From the NCBI RefSeq assembly GCF_036188265.1, contig NZ_CP108093.1, forward strand, positions 1,116,001 to 1,180,000: a stretch of DNA of 64,000 nt, read 5' to 3'. Below are positions 56,276 to 64,000 of the stretch, piece by piece. This DNA is from Streptomyces sp. NBC_00247 (GTDB taxonomy: Bacteria; Actinomycetota; Actinomycetes; Streptomycetales; Streptomycetaceae). The notes beneath the pieces were generated by a model. The model made no database searches. It had not been told where the DNA came from and saw only the letters and a list, made by a program, of their open reading frames with translations. The position numbers and the translations under genes were made by a program. The stretch's first letter is position 1; each line of letters begins with the position of its first letter.

Positions 56276-57465
56276 CCGGACAGGTCTACCACTGTGGCGC
56301 CCTCGGTCCGGCCGGCCAGGGCCGCGCCCGCCTCGCCCACCGTGCCGATCATCCGCAGGTGCCCGTCGGAGCAGATCCCGGCGGCGAGCCGGAGCAACTC
56401 CCCCGACTGACGCCCGTCGAGGCCCCGGTCGAACCCGTCCGCCAGAACGGTGAGGGCGCGCATGGCCCAGGGGATCTCGTCCGGGGTGTTCACCTCCAGC
56501 ACGTGAGGGCCCGTCAGCAGTACCAGCGCGAGCGCGAGGTAACGCAGCTCGCCGTCGCCGAGACGTCCGATCGGGGTGCTGCGCCCGGCTCCGCGCCCCA
56601 CCAGGGCCTCCACCGTGCCGTCGAGAAGGTCCCGCGTGGTCAGGGCGGTCACCGGTCCCGCGCACCCCGCCGCCGCCGTGGCCACCAGCCGGGCGTGCCG
56701 CTGCGCACACTGCGTACGGGTCCGTGCGAGCACCGCGGCGAGGTTGTCGCAGCCGGGGCGCAGCCGTCCCTCCCCCGCGCGGACCGGTCCGCGCATCCCC
56801 CGGGGCAGCGGATCGCAGGGGAAGGCGGAGTGGAGGCCCACCACCACCTGCTCGGCGGCGGCGAGTACGCGTAACTGCCCCTCGGTGACCCCGGCGACCC
56901 GCAGCGGCAGCAGTGCCGTGGCCAGCCGGCCGTCCGGGAGGGGAGCCCGGGTCACGGGTACCTGGCCGGCCGTGTGCCAGGCGGCCTGCACCGTGGGGCG
57001 GCCCGGATCGCGCAGCGCGGTGGTGAGCAAGGCCTGACCGCCCGCCGTGAGCCGCTCGCCCACGATGCGCAGCGAGGGTTCGGCCTGGACGGCCACGTCG
57101 AGGCGGACCGGCCCGGCCGGCCCGTCCACGGTGCAGCCGATACGGAACCCGCGCCTGCCCTCGGCGTCCGCCACCGCGCGCTCGGGCACGCAGGAGACGG
57201 GATCGGGGAACACCTCCTCCAGCGCGTCGCCCGCGCCGAGCCGGGCCAGCGCCTCGTAGGCCCCGAGGGCGGTGGACGCACCACTGCCGCTGGGACCGGT
57301 GAGCAGGGTCAGCGGCCCCAGCGGCAGGGCTCTGCGCCAGTGCGAGGCGAAGGCGGCCAGCCGCAGCTCGGTGACGACGGGGCGGACGGGGCGGGCCGGT
57401 GCGCCGGGTGCGGTGCGGGGCGGACAGACGCGGGTCGTACCCGGGGGTGAGGCTGTAGTGGTCAT
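56272..57465 (-). CDS. ABC/RecF-like ATPase-fold protein with lysine-less P-loop
   Basis: 397 residues from ATG 57465. After a Pro/Arg-rich start the fold begins VVTELRLAAFASHWRRALPLGPLTLLTGPSGSGAST; this P-loop has Ala (63) where Walker A needs Lys. A signature-like IGRLGDGELRYLALALVLLTG and a Walker-B-like HVLEVNTPDE are near 310-345. The order resembles AAA_23/RecF-type ATPases without the coiled coil. Coupled by overlap to the MazG-like gene. Either an inactive nucleotide-binding scaffold or an unusual ATPase; function unknown. Confidence 0.8.
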   Translation of the reverse strand: MTTTASPPGTTRVCPPRTAPGAPARPVRPVVTELRLAAFASHWRRALPLGPLTLLTGPSGSGASTALGAYEALARLGAGDALEEVFPDPVSCVPERAVADAEGRRGFRIGCTVDGPAGPVRLDVAVQAEPSLRIVGERLTAGGQALLTTALRDPGRPTVQAAWHTAGQVPVTRAPLPDGRLATALLPLRVAGVTEGQLRVLAAAEQVVVGLHSAFPCDPLPRGMRGPVRAGEGRLRPGCDNLAAVLARTRTQCAQRHARLVATAAAGCAGPVTALTTRDLLDGTVEALVGRGAGRSTPIGRLGDGELRYLALALVLLTGPHVLEVNTPDEIPWAMRALTVLADGFDRGLDGRQSGELLRLAAGICSDGHLRMIGTVGEAGAALAGRTEGATVVDLSG

Positions 57466-57520
57466 GAGCGGACCGTACGCACGGCTCCGGCGGGCGAACC
57501 GTTTTGCCCGGGCAAGCTTC

Positions 57521-57916
57521 CTACGATTGAGGGATGCCCGCCGGGGTCACCCCTTCGACCTCCATGCCGACCGGCGCGAGCAGGAAGACGTTCCGGTCCA
57601 CCCGGTGCATGCCGCTGCCGAGCCCGAAGACGACCCCGCTGCTGAAGTCGAGAACGCGCTTGGCGACGTCCGTCTCGGCCGCCGTCAGGTCGAGCAGCAC
57701 CGGGACCTGTGCGACGAGGTACTCGGCCACCTCGCGGGCGTCGGAGAAGACCTGGACCCGCAGCACCACCAGTCGGCGCTGCTCCTCGGCGCTGTCCTGC
57801 CCGACCGTGCCGTGGTCGACCCGGGACGGCCACTCGTTGCGGCCCCGCAGCGGTACCACCTGGGCCAGGCCCTCCCACTGTGCGTCAGTGGCGTCGTACC
57901 TGTCGTACCTGCTCAC
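57521..57916 (-). CDS. SepF-like cell-division protein paralogue
   Basis: 131 residues from GTG 57916 (GAGGTGA 5 bases upstream). The SepF/DUF552 core is seen in LVVLRVQVFSDAREVAEYLVAQVPVLLDLTAAETDVAKRVLDFSSGVVFGLGSGMHRVDRNVFLLAPVGMEV. In Streptomyces the main sepF lies in the division cluster; this stand-alone, shorter copy is one of the SepF-like paralogues, and lacks ftsZ/ylmE neighbours here. SepF proteins form filaments that tether FtsZ to the membrane. Confidence 0.9.
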   Translation of the reverse strand: MSRYDRYDATDAQWEGLAQVVPLRGRNEWPSRVDHGTVGQDSAEEQRRLVVLRVQVFSDAREVAEYLVAQVPVLLDLTAAETDVAKRVLDFSSGVVFGLGSGMHRVDRNVFLLAPVGMEVEGVTPAGIPQS

Positions 57917-57972
57917 AGGGTCACCTCGTCCGTGTGCCGGTCGACGGTGCGCCGGCTGCGCTCGCTGTTCAT
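57913..57972 (-). CDS. Candidate 19-residue leader ORF coupled to the SepF-like gene
   Basis: ATG 57972 has GAGAGGA 7 bases upstream. The 19-residue frame (MNSERSRRTVDRHTDEVTL) ends in TGA overlapping the SepF-like GTG start (GTGA). The position fits a translational-coupling leader; too short to judge by composition. Confidence 0.4.
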   Translation of the reverse strand: MNSERSRRTVDRHTDEVTL

Positions 57973-58207
57973 CGGGCAATCCTCTCGTCCCTCACCCGTT
58001 CGGCCCACCAGCGACACGGACGGGAATGCGATCCTCCGGGTCTGCCCCGCCATGTACCGGGTCGGCTCTGGACGCTGCATCAACGTAGCCCGGGAGGACG
58101 CGGCCGATCCAGTCGCCCTGCCCGCGCGGCCCCGGGTGTGCGTCGGACGGCTGGTCACCTCGCACGTCCCGCTCCGCGCGGGACGAGCGGATGGCCGGGA
58201 GGCTCCC

Positions 58208-59257
58208 CTACGGACCGGCCGCCCGCACCGGTGCGGACTCCCCTACGGACCGGTGCGGGCGCACCGGTGCGAAGTCGGGAACCAGCCCTTGCTCGATGTC
58301 CCGCGCCAGCGCGGCGACCTCGGACATCACCTCGAACACGCCCGTCTGCGCGGCGCCGTTCAGATGCCGGTACTCGGTGCCGACCGTCACCGCCAGTCGC
58401 TCGGGCAGGCCCAGATCGGGGTGACGGTTCTCGGCGACGATCCGCAGGGCCGCTTCGGGCACCGGGATTCCGGCCGCGTGGAAGGTGTGGGCCCGCTCGC
58501 GGACATGGCCGAGGTAGTCGATGTGGTCGCGGACCCCGGACGGGCCGAGCAGCGGCCCGTGGCCCGGCACGACGGTCTCCGCCCCGGTCGCCAGGACGGC
58601 TTCGCACGCCTCGATCACCTGGGAGAGCGGACCGGCCCAGTGACACGGGTGGTCGCCGGGCCGTTCGGGCGTGGATCCGAAGATCACGTCTCCGGTGAAC
58701 ACGGTGCCGTGGTCCGGCAGATGGACGATCAGGTCGCCGGTGGTGTGGGCGGGCGGCAGCGCCGCGATCCGTACCGGGTGGCCGTCCAGTGTCAGTTCGA
58801 GCTCTCCGGTGAAGTACGTGGTCGGCACGACGGGTTCGGTCTCCGACCAGTCGAACGGGCCGAAGTGCCGGGACAGGTAGGCGCCGAGGGGCGTGTCCGG
58901 GTCGCCGGAGGCGATCAGCGCGTGCTGTTGCTGCGGTGTGGGCTCGAAGTGGATGTGCTCGCGGGCACCGCGCGTGACGATGATCTCGGCGTCCGGTACG
59001 ACCCCGGCGCCCCAGAAGTGGTCTCCGTTGGCGTGGGTGACGATCACCCGGTCGACCGACACGCCTTCGGGCAGGCGCTGCTGGCTCGCCGCCAGGAACT
59101 GCCCGGCCAGCGCCCGGTCGTAGGGGGTGTCGATCCACAGCGCCCCTTCGGGTGTGGCGAGCAGGCCGCAGTTGGCCAGCCCCCAGCCCCTGTGCGGCGG
59201 CAGCCAGACGTACAGTCCCTGGCCCAGGTCGACGATGTCCCCACCCGTGATCGGCAT
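58208..59257 (-). CDS. MBL-fold metallo-hydrolase
   Basis: 349 residues from ATG 59257. The metallo-beta-lactamase metal site is THANGDHFWG (HxxxDH form), then PPAHTTGDLIVHLPDHGTVFTGDVIF and VPGHGPLLG, giving the His/Asp ligands. The N-terminus GQGLYVWLPPHRGWGLANCGLL matches secreted-less cytoplasmic MBL hydrolases. The last 60 residues extend beyond the domain. Substrate unknown; the family covers glyoxalase II, sulfatase and lactonase types. Confidence 0.9.
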   Translation of the reverse strand: MPITGGDIVDLGQGLYVWLPPHRGWGLANCGLLATPEGALWIDTPYDRALAGQFLAASQQRLPEGVSVDRVIVTHANGDHFWGAGVVPDAEIIVTRGAREHIHFEPTPQQQHALIASGDPDTPLGAYLSRHFGPFDWSETEPVVPTTYFTGELELTLDGHPVRIAALPPAHTTGDLIVHLPDHGTVFTGDVIFGSTPERPGDHPCHWAGPLSQVIEACEAVLATGAETVVPGHGPLLGPSGVRDHIDYLGHVRERAHTFHAAGIPVPEAALRIVAENRHPDLGLPERLAVTVGTEYRHLNGAAQTGVFEVMSEVAALARDIEQGLVPDFAPVRPHRSVGESAPVRAAGP

Positions 59258-59326
59258 GGTCCGATTGTGCCGCGCCCTTCGGACACTCCGGGTGCGCTCA
59301 CGGGGGAATCCACACCCCCGCGTGAC

Positions 59327-59363
59327 GGAGGGCCGGGTGGCGTGCGTGCCTCCCCGGCCCTCC
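59327..59363 (-). terminator. Terminator after the acidic hypothetical gene
   Basis: Perfect 11-bp arms GGAGGGCCGGG (59327-59337) and CCCGGCCCTCC (59353-59363), loop 15 nt, 38 bases downstream of the stop at 59402. Confidence 0.65.
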
Positions 59364-59401
59364 TGGTGGTGGAATCAGGCGTTCCCGCTCGCCGTGCCGT
59401 G

Positions 59402-60013
59402 TCAGGACTCCTCGAAGTAGGCGTCCAGGACCACGTCGAGCTCCTCCGGCCACTCCTTGAGACGCTTCCGGCTCTCCGCGACCACCTCGCCGTTGAACCA
59501 GCGGCGCGAGGAGACGTGGACGGTCAGGGTGAACCTGCGGGCCGTACGGGCCGTCTTCACCTCGACCGCGGAGACCTCGGACCAGTCGAAGTCGGCCTGC
59601 TGGTCGTCGAGGGTGAACCGGATTCCCGCCTTGTCCACGCGGATGGACCCGCGCCGGTCGCTGATCTCGAAGACCGGCGCACCGGAATCGTCATCATCAG
59701 CGGATTCGTCACTGTCGTCGGGCTCGTCACCGGACTTCTCGCCGACCGTGTCCTCCGCGTCCGCGTCCGCCGTCCCGGCCGCGGTCTCCTGGACGTCGGA
59801 GGGCTTCGCGGAACCGGACGGCTCGGAGGTCTCCACCGGGACGGCGTCCTGGATGTCGGCTTCGTCGGCGACCCGGGGGGCGCCGTCCGCCGTGCCGGCT
59901 TCCTCGTCGTCCTCCGTCCGCGCCGGAACGGGGGCCGTGAGGCCGGGAATGTACGCCGGGTCTGTTCCCGCGGCGAACTCGGGCTTCTTGTTTGAATCTA
60001 TGCTCTGCTCCAC
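59402..60013 (-). CDS. Acidic hypothetical protein
   Basis: 203 residues if begun at GTG 60013; a GTG at 60055 would add 14 residues. Neither has a clear ribosome site, and a CATACT box 7 bases before 60013 allows a leaderless start. Residues about 30-115 are a disordered Asp/Glu-rich stretch (DEPDDSDESADDDD). The last 90 residues form a compact mixed domain (VFEISDRRGSIRVDKAGIRFTLDDQQADFDWSEVSAVEVKTARTARRFTLTVHVSSRRWF) that recalls small beta-rich PH-like domains. No signal or membrane part. Not recognised as a named family. Confidence 0.7.
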   Translation of the reverse strand: MEQSIDSNKKPEFAAGTDPAYIPGLTAPVPARTEDDEEAGTADGAPRVADEADIQDAVPVETSEPSGSAKPSDVQETAAGTADADAEDTVGEKSGDEPDDSDESADDDDSGAPVFEISDRRGSIRVDKAGIRFTLDDQQADFDWSEVSAVEVKTARTARRFTLTVHVSSRRWFNGEVVAESRKRLKEWPEELDVVLDAYFEES

Positions 60014-60070
60014 GGCGGGCAGTATGGTCCACGAACCTGTAAGAGAACCAGTCACACCCTCCCGTCCGGC

Positions 60071-61138
60071 TCAGAGCACCCCTTTGCGCCACTCCCGCAT
60101 CAGCAGCCGGCCGAGGTACAGGCCCCCGATCGCCATGGTGCAGATGCCCACCGGCAGGTCTTCGAGGAGCGGCACCTGCTGTGCGCAGAGATCGGCCACC
60201 ACCAGCAGCAGGGCACCCGTCACCGCCGACAGCAGCAGGTGCGGGCCGGAGAGGCGGGTGAGACGTCTGGCGATCTGCGGCGCGGTCAGCGCGACGAAGG
60301 CGATGGGGCCGGCCACCGCGACCGCACCGGCCGAGAGGACGATGGCGAGGACGATCGCGACGCTCTTGGTCTTCTTCGGTTCGGAGCCGAGCCCTTCGGC
60401 GATGTCGTCGCCCATCTCGCCCACGACCAGCCGCCGGGCGAGCAGCGCGGTGACCGGGGCGGCCAGCGCGAGCACCACCCCTATGGTGGCCGCGTCCGTC
60501 CAGGACCGGGCGGTCAGGCTGCCGTTGACGTAGGACGTGAGCGCGGACGCCTTGTCCCGCTCGACGGCGTAGACGACGTACTGGGTGATCGCACTGCCGA
60601 TCGCGGCGACACCGATGCCCGCGATCACCAGCCGGGCGGGGTTGCGGAAACCGGTGCCGGTGGAGACGTACACGGTGGCCATGGCGACGACGGCTCCGAC
60701 GAGGGCGCCGACCGGCACGGGGACGTCGCCCGGGAAGAACAGGGCGACGACCGCCGCGCCCGCGCCCGCTCCTGAGGAGAGGCCGATGACGTCGGGGCTG
60801 CCGAGCGGGTTGCGGGTGACGGACTGGAAGAGGGCGCCGGACAGGCCCAGCGCGGCACCGGTACCGAGGGCGGTCACCAGGCGTGGGCCGCGCAGGCGTT
60901 CCAGGACGAAGCGGTCCTTGCCCTGGGCTCCGCCGGTCAGCGCGTTCGGCAGGTCGGCCAGGCCGACGCCGAGCCGCCCGAGGGTGAGGGTCGCGACGGC
61001 GGCGGCGAGCAGCAGGACCAGCAGGGCGACGGCCACGAGGACGGACGCCCGGCGCATGGGTATCGCCACCGTCGTACCGATGCGCAGGTACCCCCGGGCC
61101 CGCCCGGGGGCCGGTCGCGCGCGCCGCGTGGTGGTCAT
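60071..61138 (-). CDS. Iron-siderophore ABC transporter permease (FecCD family), second subunit
   Basis: 355 residues from ATG 61138 overlapping the upstream permease stop. About 10 membrane segments. The FecCD hallmarks are LRGPRLVTALGTGAALGLSGALFQSVTRNPLGSPDVIGLSSGAGAGA and AGPIAFVALTAPQIARRL. Forms the channel with the partner permease; the ATPase is not encoded in this window. Confidence 0.95.
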   Translation of the reverse strand: MTTTRRARPAPGRARGYLRIGTTVAIPMRRASVLVAVALLVLLLAAAVATLTLGRLGVGLADLPNALTGGAQGKDRFVLERLRGPRLVTALGTGAALGLSGALFQSVTRNPLGSPDVIGLSSGAGAGAAVVALFFPGDVPVPVGALVGAVVAMATVYVSTGTGFRNPARLVIAGIGVAAIGSAITQYVVYAVERDKASALTSYVNGSLTARSWTDAATIGVVLALAAPVTALLARRLVVGEMGDDIAEGLGSEPKKTKSVAIVLAIVLSAGAVAVAGPIAFVALTAPQIARRLTRLSGPHLLLSAVTGALLLVVADLCAQQVPLLEDLPVGICTMAIGGLYLGRLLMREWRKGVL

Positions 61139-62172
61139 GCCGTCCCCTTCATCCTGCGTACGGCGACGAGCAGCGCGGGTGCGCCGAGGAAGGCGGTCAC
61201 CACACCGACCATCAGTTCGGTGGGCCGCATGACGACCCGTCCCACCACGTCCGCGAGGAGCAGCAGAGTGGGGCCCAGGAGCGCGGAGAACACGATCTGT
61301 TTCCGGAAGCCGACCCCGACGAGCGCGCGGACCACGTGGGGCACGGCGAGGCCGACGAAGGCGATGGGGCCGACCGCCGCGGTGGCCGCCGCGCTCAGCA
61401 GGACGGCGGCGATCAGGCCGGCGGTGCGGGTGCGTGCGGGTCGCGAGCCGAGCGCGACCGCGGTGGCGTCGCCGAGCGCGAGGGTGTCGAGGCCTGGCCC
61501 GAGGAGGAGGGCGATCACCAGGCCGACCGCGGCGAACGGCAGTACGGCCCACAGCACGTCGAAGTCCCGCCCGCCGAGCGCGCCCACCACCCAGTACCGG
61601 TAGCTGTCGAAGACCTTCGGTTTGCTGAGCGTCACGGCCTGGATGTACGCCGTCAGGACCGCGGAGAGCACCGCGCCCGCCAGTACCAGGCGCACCGTGC
61701 CGGAACCCCCGCCCGCGGTGCCGACGATGTGTACGAGCACTCCGGCGAGCAGCGCTCCGGGCAGCGCCCACCACATGGTGGCGGTGGCTCCGGAGGCGCC
61801 GAACCAGGCGGTGGCGGTGACGATGGTGGCGGAGGCGCCCGCGTTGATGCCGAGCAGACCGGGTTCGGCCAGGGGGTTGCGGGAGACGCCCTGCATCAGG
61901 GTGCCCGCGACGGCGAGGCCGGCTCCTGCCAGCACGCCGAGGAGCGTGCGGGGGTAGCGGCTCTCGACGATGGCGGTGACGTTGGGGTCGGCGTGGCCGG
62001 TGAGGACGTCCGCGACCTCACCGAGGGAGGTGCCGCGGCTGCCGAACATGACGCTCGCCGAGAGGGCGGCTCCGAGGGCTACGAGCACCAGGAGCAGGAG
62101 GAACGCCGAACGGGCGGTGCCGGTACGCGAGGTACCGGCACCGCTCGGCGGCGCGACCGTGGTGGTTGCCAT
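61135..62172 (-). CDS. Iron-siderophore ABC transporter permease (FecCD family), first subunit
   Basis: 345 residues from ATG 62172. About 9-10 membrane segments, with RYPRTLLGVLAGAGLAVAGTLMQGVSRNPLAEPGLLGINAGAS and VGPIAFVGLAVPHVVRAL. ATG is 24 bases after the binding-protein gene's stop; only a weak ribosome site is seen. Same operon as the binding protein, so expression should follow iron starvation. Confidence 0.95.
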   Translation of the reverse strand: MATTTVAPPSGAGTSRTGTARSAFLLLLVLVALGAALSASVMFGSRGTSLGEVADVLTGHADPNVTAIVESRYPRTLLGVLAGAGLAVAGTLMQGVSRNPLAEPGLLGINAGASATIVTATAWFGASGATATMWWALPGALLAGVLVHIVGTAGGGSGTVRLVLAGAVLSAVLTAYIQAVTLSKPKVFDSYRYWVVGALGGRDFDVLWAVLPFAAVGLVIALLLGPGLDTLALGDATAVALGSRPARTRTAGLIAAVLLSAAATAAVGPIAFVGLAVPHVVRALVGVGFRKQIVFSALLGPTLLLLADVVGRVVMRPTELMVGVVTAFLGAPALLVAVRRMKGTA

Positions 62173-62195
62173 GGAAGGGGGGACGCTCCCGCGGG

Positions 62196-63242
62196 TTACT
62201 TGGCCGCGGCGGCGACGGCCTTGTCGATGAGCGGCAGGTAGCGGTCGATCACCCACGGCACGGTCAGCGGGTTGATGATCGAGGAGGCCGTGACGAAGGA
62301 GTTGTCGTTCGAGGCGACGACGGCGCCCTTCTCGACGGCGGGCATCGCGGCGTACAGCTTCTGCGCCTCGATCTCCTTACGGGTCTTGTCGTCGGTGTAG
62401 AAGGTGAAGAGCAGGTCGCTGCCGTTCAGTTTCTCGGCGTTCTCCAGGCCGATGAGGGCGGAGTCGGTGCCCTCGGTCTCCTTGAAGGTGTCGACGACGG
62501 GGTCGACGGTCAGGCCGAGCTTGGAGACCATGGCCACGCGCTGCTCGCTGGGCTTGAAGATGCCGAGGGTGCCGGGGCCCGAGGTGTAGATGTACGAGAA
62601 CTTCACGTCCTTGTACTGGGGTCGGCTCGCGGCGGCGTCCGCGAGTTCCTTCTCGATAGTCGTCTTCAGGCCGTCGGCGTCCTCGGTCTGCCCGAGTGCC
62701 TTGCCGATGATGTCGATCTGCTGGTCCCAGTCCGTGCTCCAGGCCTGGTCCGGGTAGGCGACCGTGGGGGCGATGTCCTTGAGGACGTCGTACTGCTTCT
62801 GCGTGATGCCCGACCAGGGGGCGAGGATGACGTCGGGTTCCAGTTCGGTGATGGCCTCGAAGTCGATCTCCTCGCCACCGGTGAACTGGGTGGGGAGCTT
62901 GTCGCCGTTCTTCTTCACGGCCTCGTCGATCCACGGCAGGTAGCCGGAGGAGTCGCTGCCCCACTCGTAGCTCTCGATGCCCACCGGGGTGGTGCCGAGC
63001 GCGATGGCGGTCTCGGCCGAGCCCTGGCCGAGGGTGACGACGCGTTCGGGCTTCTCGTCGATGGTGGCGGTGCCGAGGGAGCTCTTGATAGAGACGGGGA
63101 ACGCCGCGTCGCTCGATGCCGCGGACTTGGCCGGTTCCTTGTCGTCCCCGTCCGAGGAGCAAGCGCCCAGGGAGAGCGCGAGTGCGGCGACGGTGGCGGA
63201 GGCGGCGAGCGCGTGACGGCGCGCGCGAATGGAGCCGAACAT
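62196..63242 (-). CDS. Iron-siderophore substrate-binding lipoprotein
   Basis: 348 residues; ATG 63242 with GGGGAA 7 bases upstream. The lipobox LGAC at about 25-28 gives an acylated extracytoplasmic protein. Class III binding-protein fold: PERVVTLGQGSAETAIALGTTPVGI, the ITELEPDVILAPWSGITQKQYDVLKDIAPTVAYP hinge and SDLLFTFY near the end. Binds a ferric siderophore and delivers it to the two FecCD permeases downstream. The iron box at 63282-63300 is 40 bases upstream, so repression by a DmdR1/IdeR-type protein with Fe2+ is expected. Confidence 0.95.
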   Translation of the reverse strand: MFGSIRARRHALAASATVAALALSLGACSSDGDDKEPAKSAASSDAAFPVSIKSSLGTATIDEKPERVVTLGQGSAETAIALGTTPVGIESYEWGSDSSGYLPWIDEAVKKNGDKLPTQFTGGEEIDFEAITELEPDVILAPWSGITQKQYDVLKDIAPTVAYPDQAWSTDWDQQIDIIGKALGQTEDADGLKTTIEKELADAAASRPQYKDVKFSYIYTSGPGTLGIFKPSEQRVAMVSKLGLTVDPVVDTFKETEGTDSALIGLENAEKLNGSDLLFTFYTDDKTRKEIEAQKLYAAMPAVEKGAVVASNDNSFVTASSIINPLTVPWVIDRYLPLIDKAVAAAAK

Positions 63243-63281
63243 GTTCTGTTCCCCATGATCGTGGACGAGTGATGCAAAACG

Positions 63282-63300
63282 TTAGGTAAACCTAACCTAA
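63282..63300 (-). promoter_or_regulatory. Iron box (DtxR/DmdR1-type operator)
   Basis: TTAGGTAAACCTAACCTAA matches the 19-bp DtxR-family consensus (TTAGGTTAGGCTAACCTAA) at 16 of 19 positions, upstream of the siderophore-binding protein. The position overlaps the expected promoter. Confidence 0.9.
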
Positions 63301-63361
63301 TGAATTGCTCATGTTCGATGGGGGTACCCGCGCGGCCGCCGCACTGCGTGATGTAAAGGGA

Positions 63362-63401
63362 AGCGTCGCTTCCGCGCAGAGGTACACGCGGAAGCGACGC
63401 T
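63362..63401 (-). terminator. Terminator after the GH74/CBM2 gene
   Basis: Perfect 15-bp arms AGCGTCGCTTCCGCG (63362-63376) and 63387-63401 around a 10-nt loop, directly after the stop codon at 63406-63408. Confidence 0.8.
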
Positions 63402-63405
63402 CACC

Positions 63406-64000
63406 TCAGCTGCCGAGGGTGCAGCTCTTGCCTCCCAGAGTGAAGGCGCTCGGCGCGGCGTTGCTCCCGGACCAGCTGCCCGTGAAGCCGAAGGACGCCG
63501 ACGATCCGGCCGCGAGCTTGCCGTTCCAGCCGGCGTCGGTGGCCGTCACCGCGGTGCCGGTCTGCTGGACCGTCGCGTTCCACGCCTGGGAGATCTGCTG
63601 GCCGCCGGCGAAACTCCAGGCGAGCTTCCAGCCGTCGATCGCCGTGCCACCGGTGTTGGTGAGGGTGACGTCGCCCTGGAAGCCGCCGGACCACTGGTTG
63701 GTGATCTTGTACGTCACCTTGCAGGCGGCTGCCGGGGTGCCGGGGTCGGTACCCGGATCGGTTCCGGGGTCGGTGCCCGGGTCCGTACCGGGGTCGGTGC
63801 CGGGGTCCGTACCGGGGTCGGTGGTGCCGGTGTCACCGGACGCGGAGTCGCCGTACAGGATGCCGCGCCCGTTGGTGGAGACGTACACCCGGCCGAAGAT
63901 CCGCGGGTCGCCGGTGATCGCGCCACCGGTCCAGCCCCACTGGTGGGCGTCGTCGTTGATCCGGGTCCAGCTCGCGCCCGCGTCGGTGGACCGGAAGATG
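63406..64000 (-). CDS. C-terminal part of a GH74 xyloglucanase-type protein with CBM2 (5' end outside window)
   Basis: 198 residues visible; the gene continues beyond 64000. The visible part begins in the last blades of a GH74 propeller (FRSTDAGASWTRINDDAHQWGWTGG, GDPRIFGRVYVSTNGRGILYGD, typical of the family's C-terminal end), then a linker of seven TDPG units (DNA at about 63739-63822), then a CBM2 (ACKVTYKITNQWSGGFQGDVTLTNTGGTAIDGW... to TLGGKSCTLGS) with its Cys pair. Such secreted enzymes cut xyloglucan; the catalytic Asp residues lie outside the window. Confidence 0.85.
   Translation of the reverse strand, partial: IFRSTDAGASWTRINDDAHQWGWTGGAITGDPRIFGRVYVSTNGRGILYGDSASGDTGTTDPGTDPGTDPGTDPGTDPGTDPGTDPGTPAAACKVTYKITNQWSGGFQGDVTLTNTGGTAIDGWKLAWSFAGGQQISQAWNATVQQTGTAVTATDAGWNGKLAAGSSASFGFTGSWSGSNAAPSAFTLGGKSCTLGS

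Noticed and set aside
57973..58207. Gap upstream of the SepF-like gene examined for a tRNA
   Set aside because: No cloverleaf arms or TTCGA-type loop could be found.
63739..63822. Repeated 12-base units that look like a small direct-repeat array
   Set aside because: They code for the TDPG linker of the CBM2 protein; there are no spacers or cas genes, so not CRISPR.

Overview
The window reads as the chromosome of a Streptomyces or close relative. It is very GC-rich, with G/C at nearly all third codon positions, frequent GTG starts and ATGA/GTGA stop-start overlaps. It carries actinomycete hallmarks: a four-gene conservon, a SepF-like paralogue, an F420-type LLM oxidoreductase, a DUF6099 protein, a DtxR/DmdR-type iron box, and secreted GH10/GH74 enzymes with CBM2 domains. 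I see no rRNA, tRNA, CRISPR, IS element or prophage.

Layout. 1-5.4 kb: plant-polymer degradation (end of a GH3 glycosidase, two GH10 xylanases). 5.4-6.2 kb: long regulatory gap. 6.2-16.5 kb: surface-polysaccharide island A, with a polyprenyl-phosphate sugar transferase, GDP-fucose synthase and, divergent from it, a tightly coupled five-gene operon: gmd, two large secreted propeller/FnIII/LamG proteins, a lipoprotein and a GT2. 16.6-22.4 kb: purine salvage unit, with a LacI regulator divergent from an NCS1 permease, adenine deaminase and an adenosine/adenine deaminase-family protein; three operators sit between them. 22.5 kb: a stand-alone degenerate GyrB-type ATPase. 23.1-31.4 kb: polysaccharide island B (two GT4s, polymerase-like and flippase-like membrane proteins, a Wzz-like protein with a degenerate kinase half, a cytidylyltransferase and a CDP-alcohol phosphotransferase). 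31.5-38.1 kb: complete leftward Mrp Na+/H+ antiporter operon (A, C, D, E, F, G). 38.4-43.9 kb: conservon plus an FAD monooxygenase. 44.2-48.8 kb: an anti-sigma-type ATPase, then an arginine deiminase group (arcA, arcB, amino-acid permease). 48.9-53.1 kb: Pnkp/Hen1 RNA-repair pair. 53.2-60.0 kb: a leftward run of mostly housekeeping or uncharacterised genes (mmuM, LLM oxidoreductase, DUF6099, MazG-like plus an odd ATPase, SepF-like, MBL hydrolase, acidic protein). 60.1-63.3 kb: iron-siderophore uptake genes under an iron box. 63.4-64 kb: C-terminus of a GH74 xyloglucanase with CBM2.

How the parts fit. Islands A and B together contain most steps of a Wzx/Wzy-type exopolysaccharide pathway (initiating transferase, GDP-mannose to GDP-fucose route, glycosyltransferases, flippase, polymerase, chain-length protein), although the purine operon lies between them. 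The coupled secreted pair in island A is the least explained element and the best candidate for an undescribed system: gene order suggests proteins that bind or display the polymer. The recurring theme at molecular scale is loss of canonical catalytic residues in otherwise well-kept folds: a Wzz-associated P-loop without lysine, an ATPase with GSGAST instead of GSGKST, a GyrB-type ATPase without its Mg ligand, and a deaminase with HCDV in place of HAGE.
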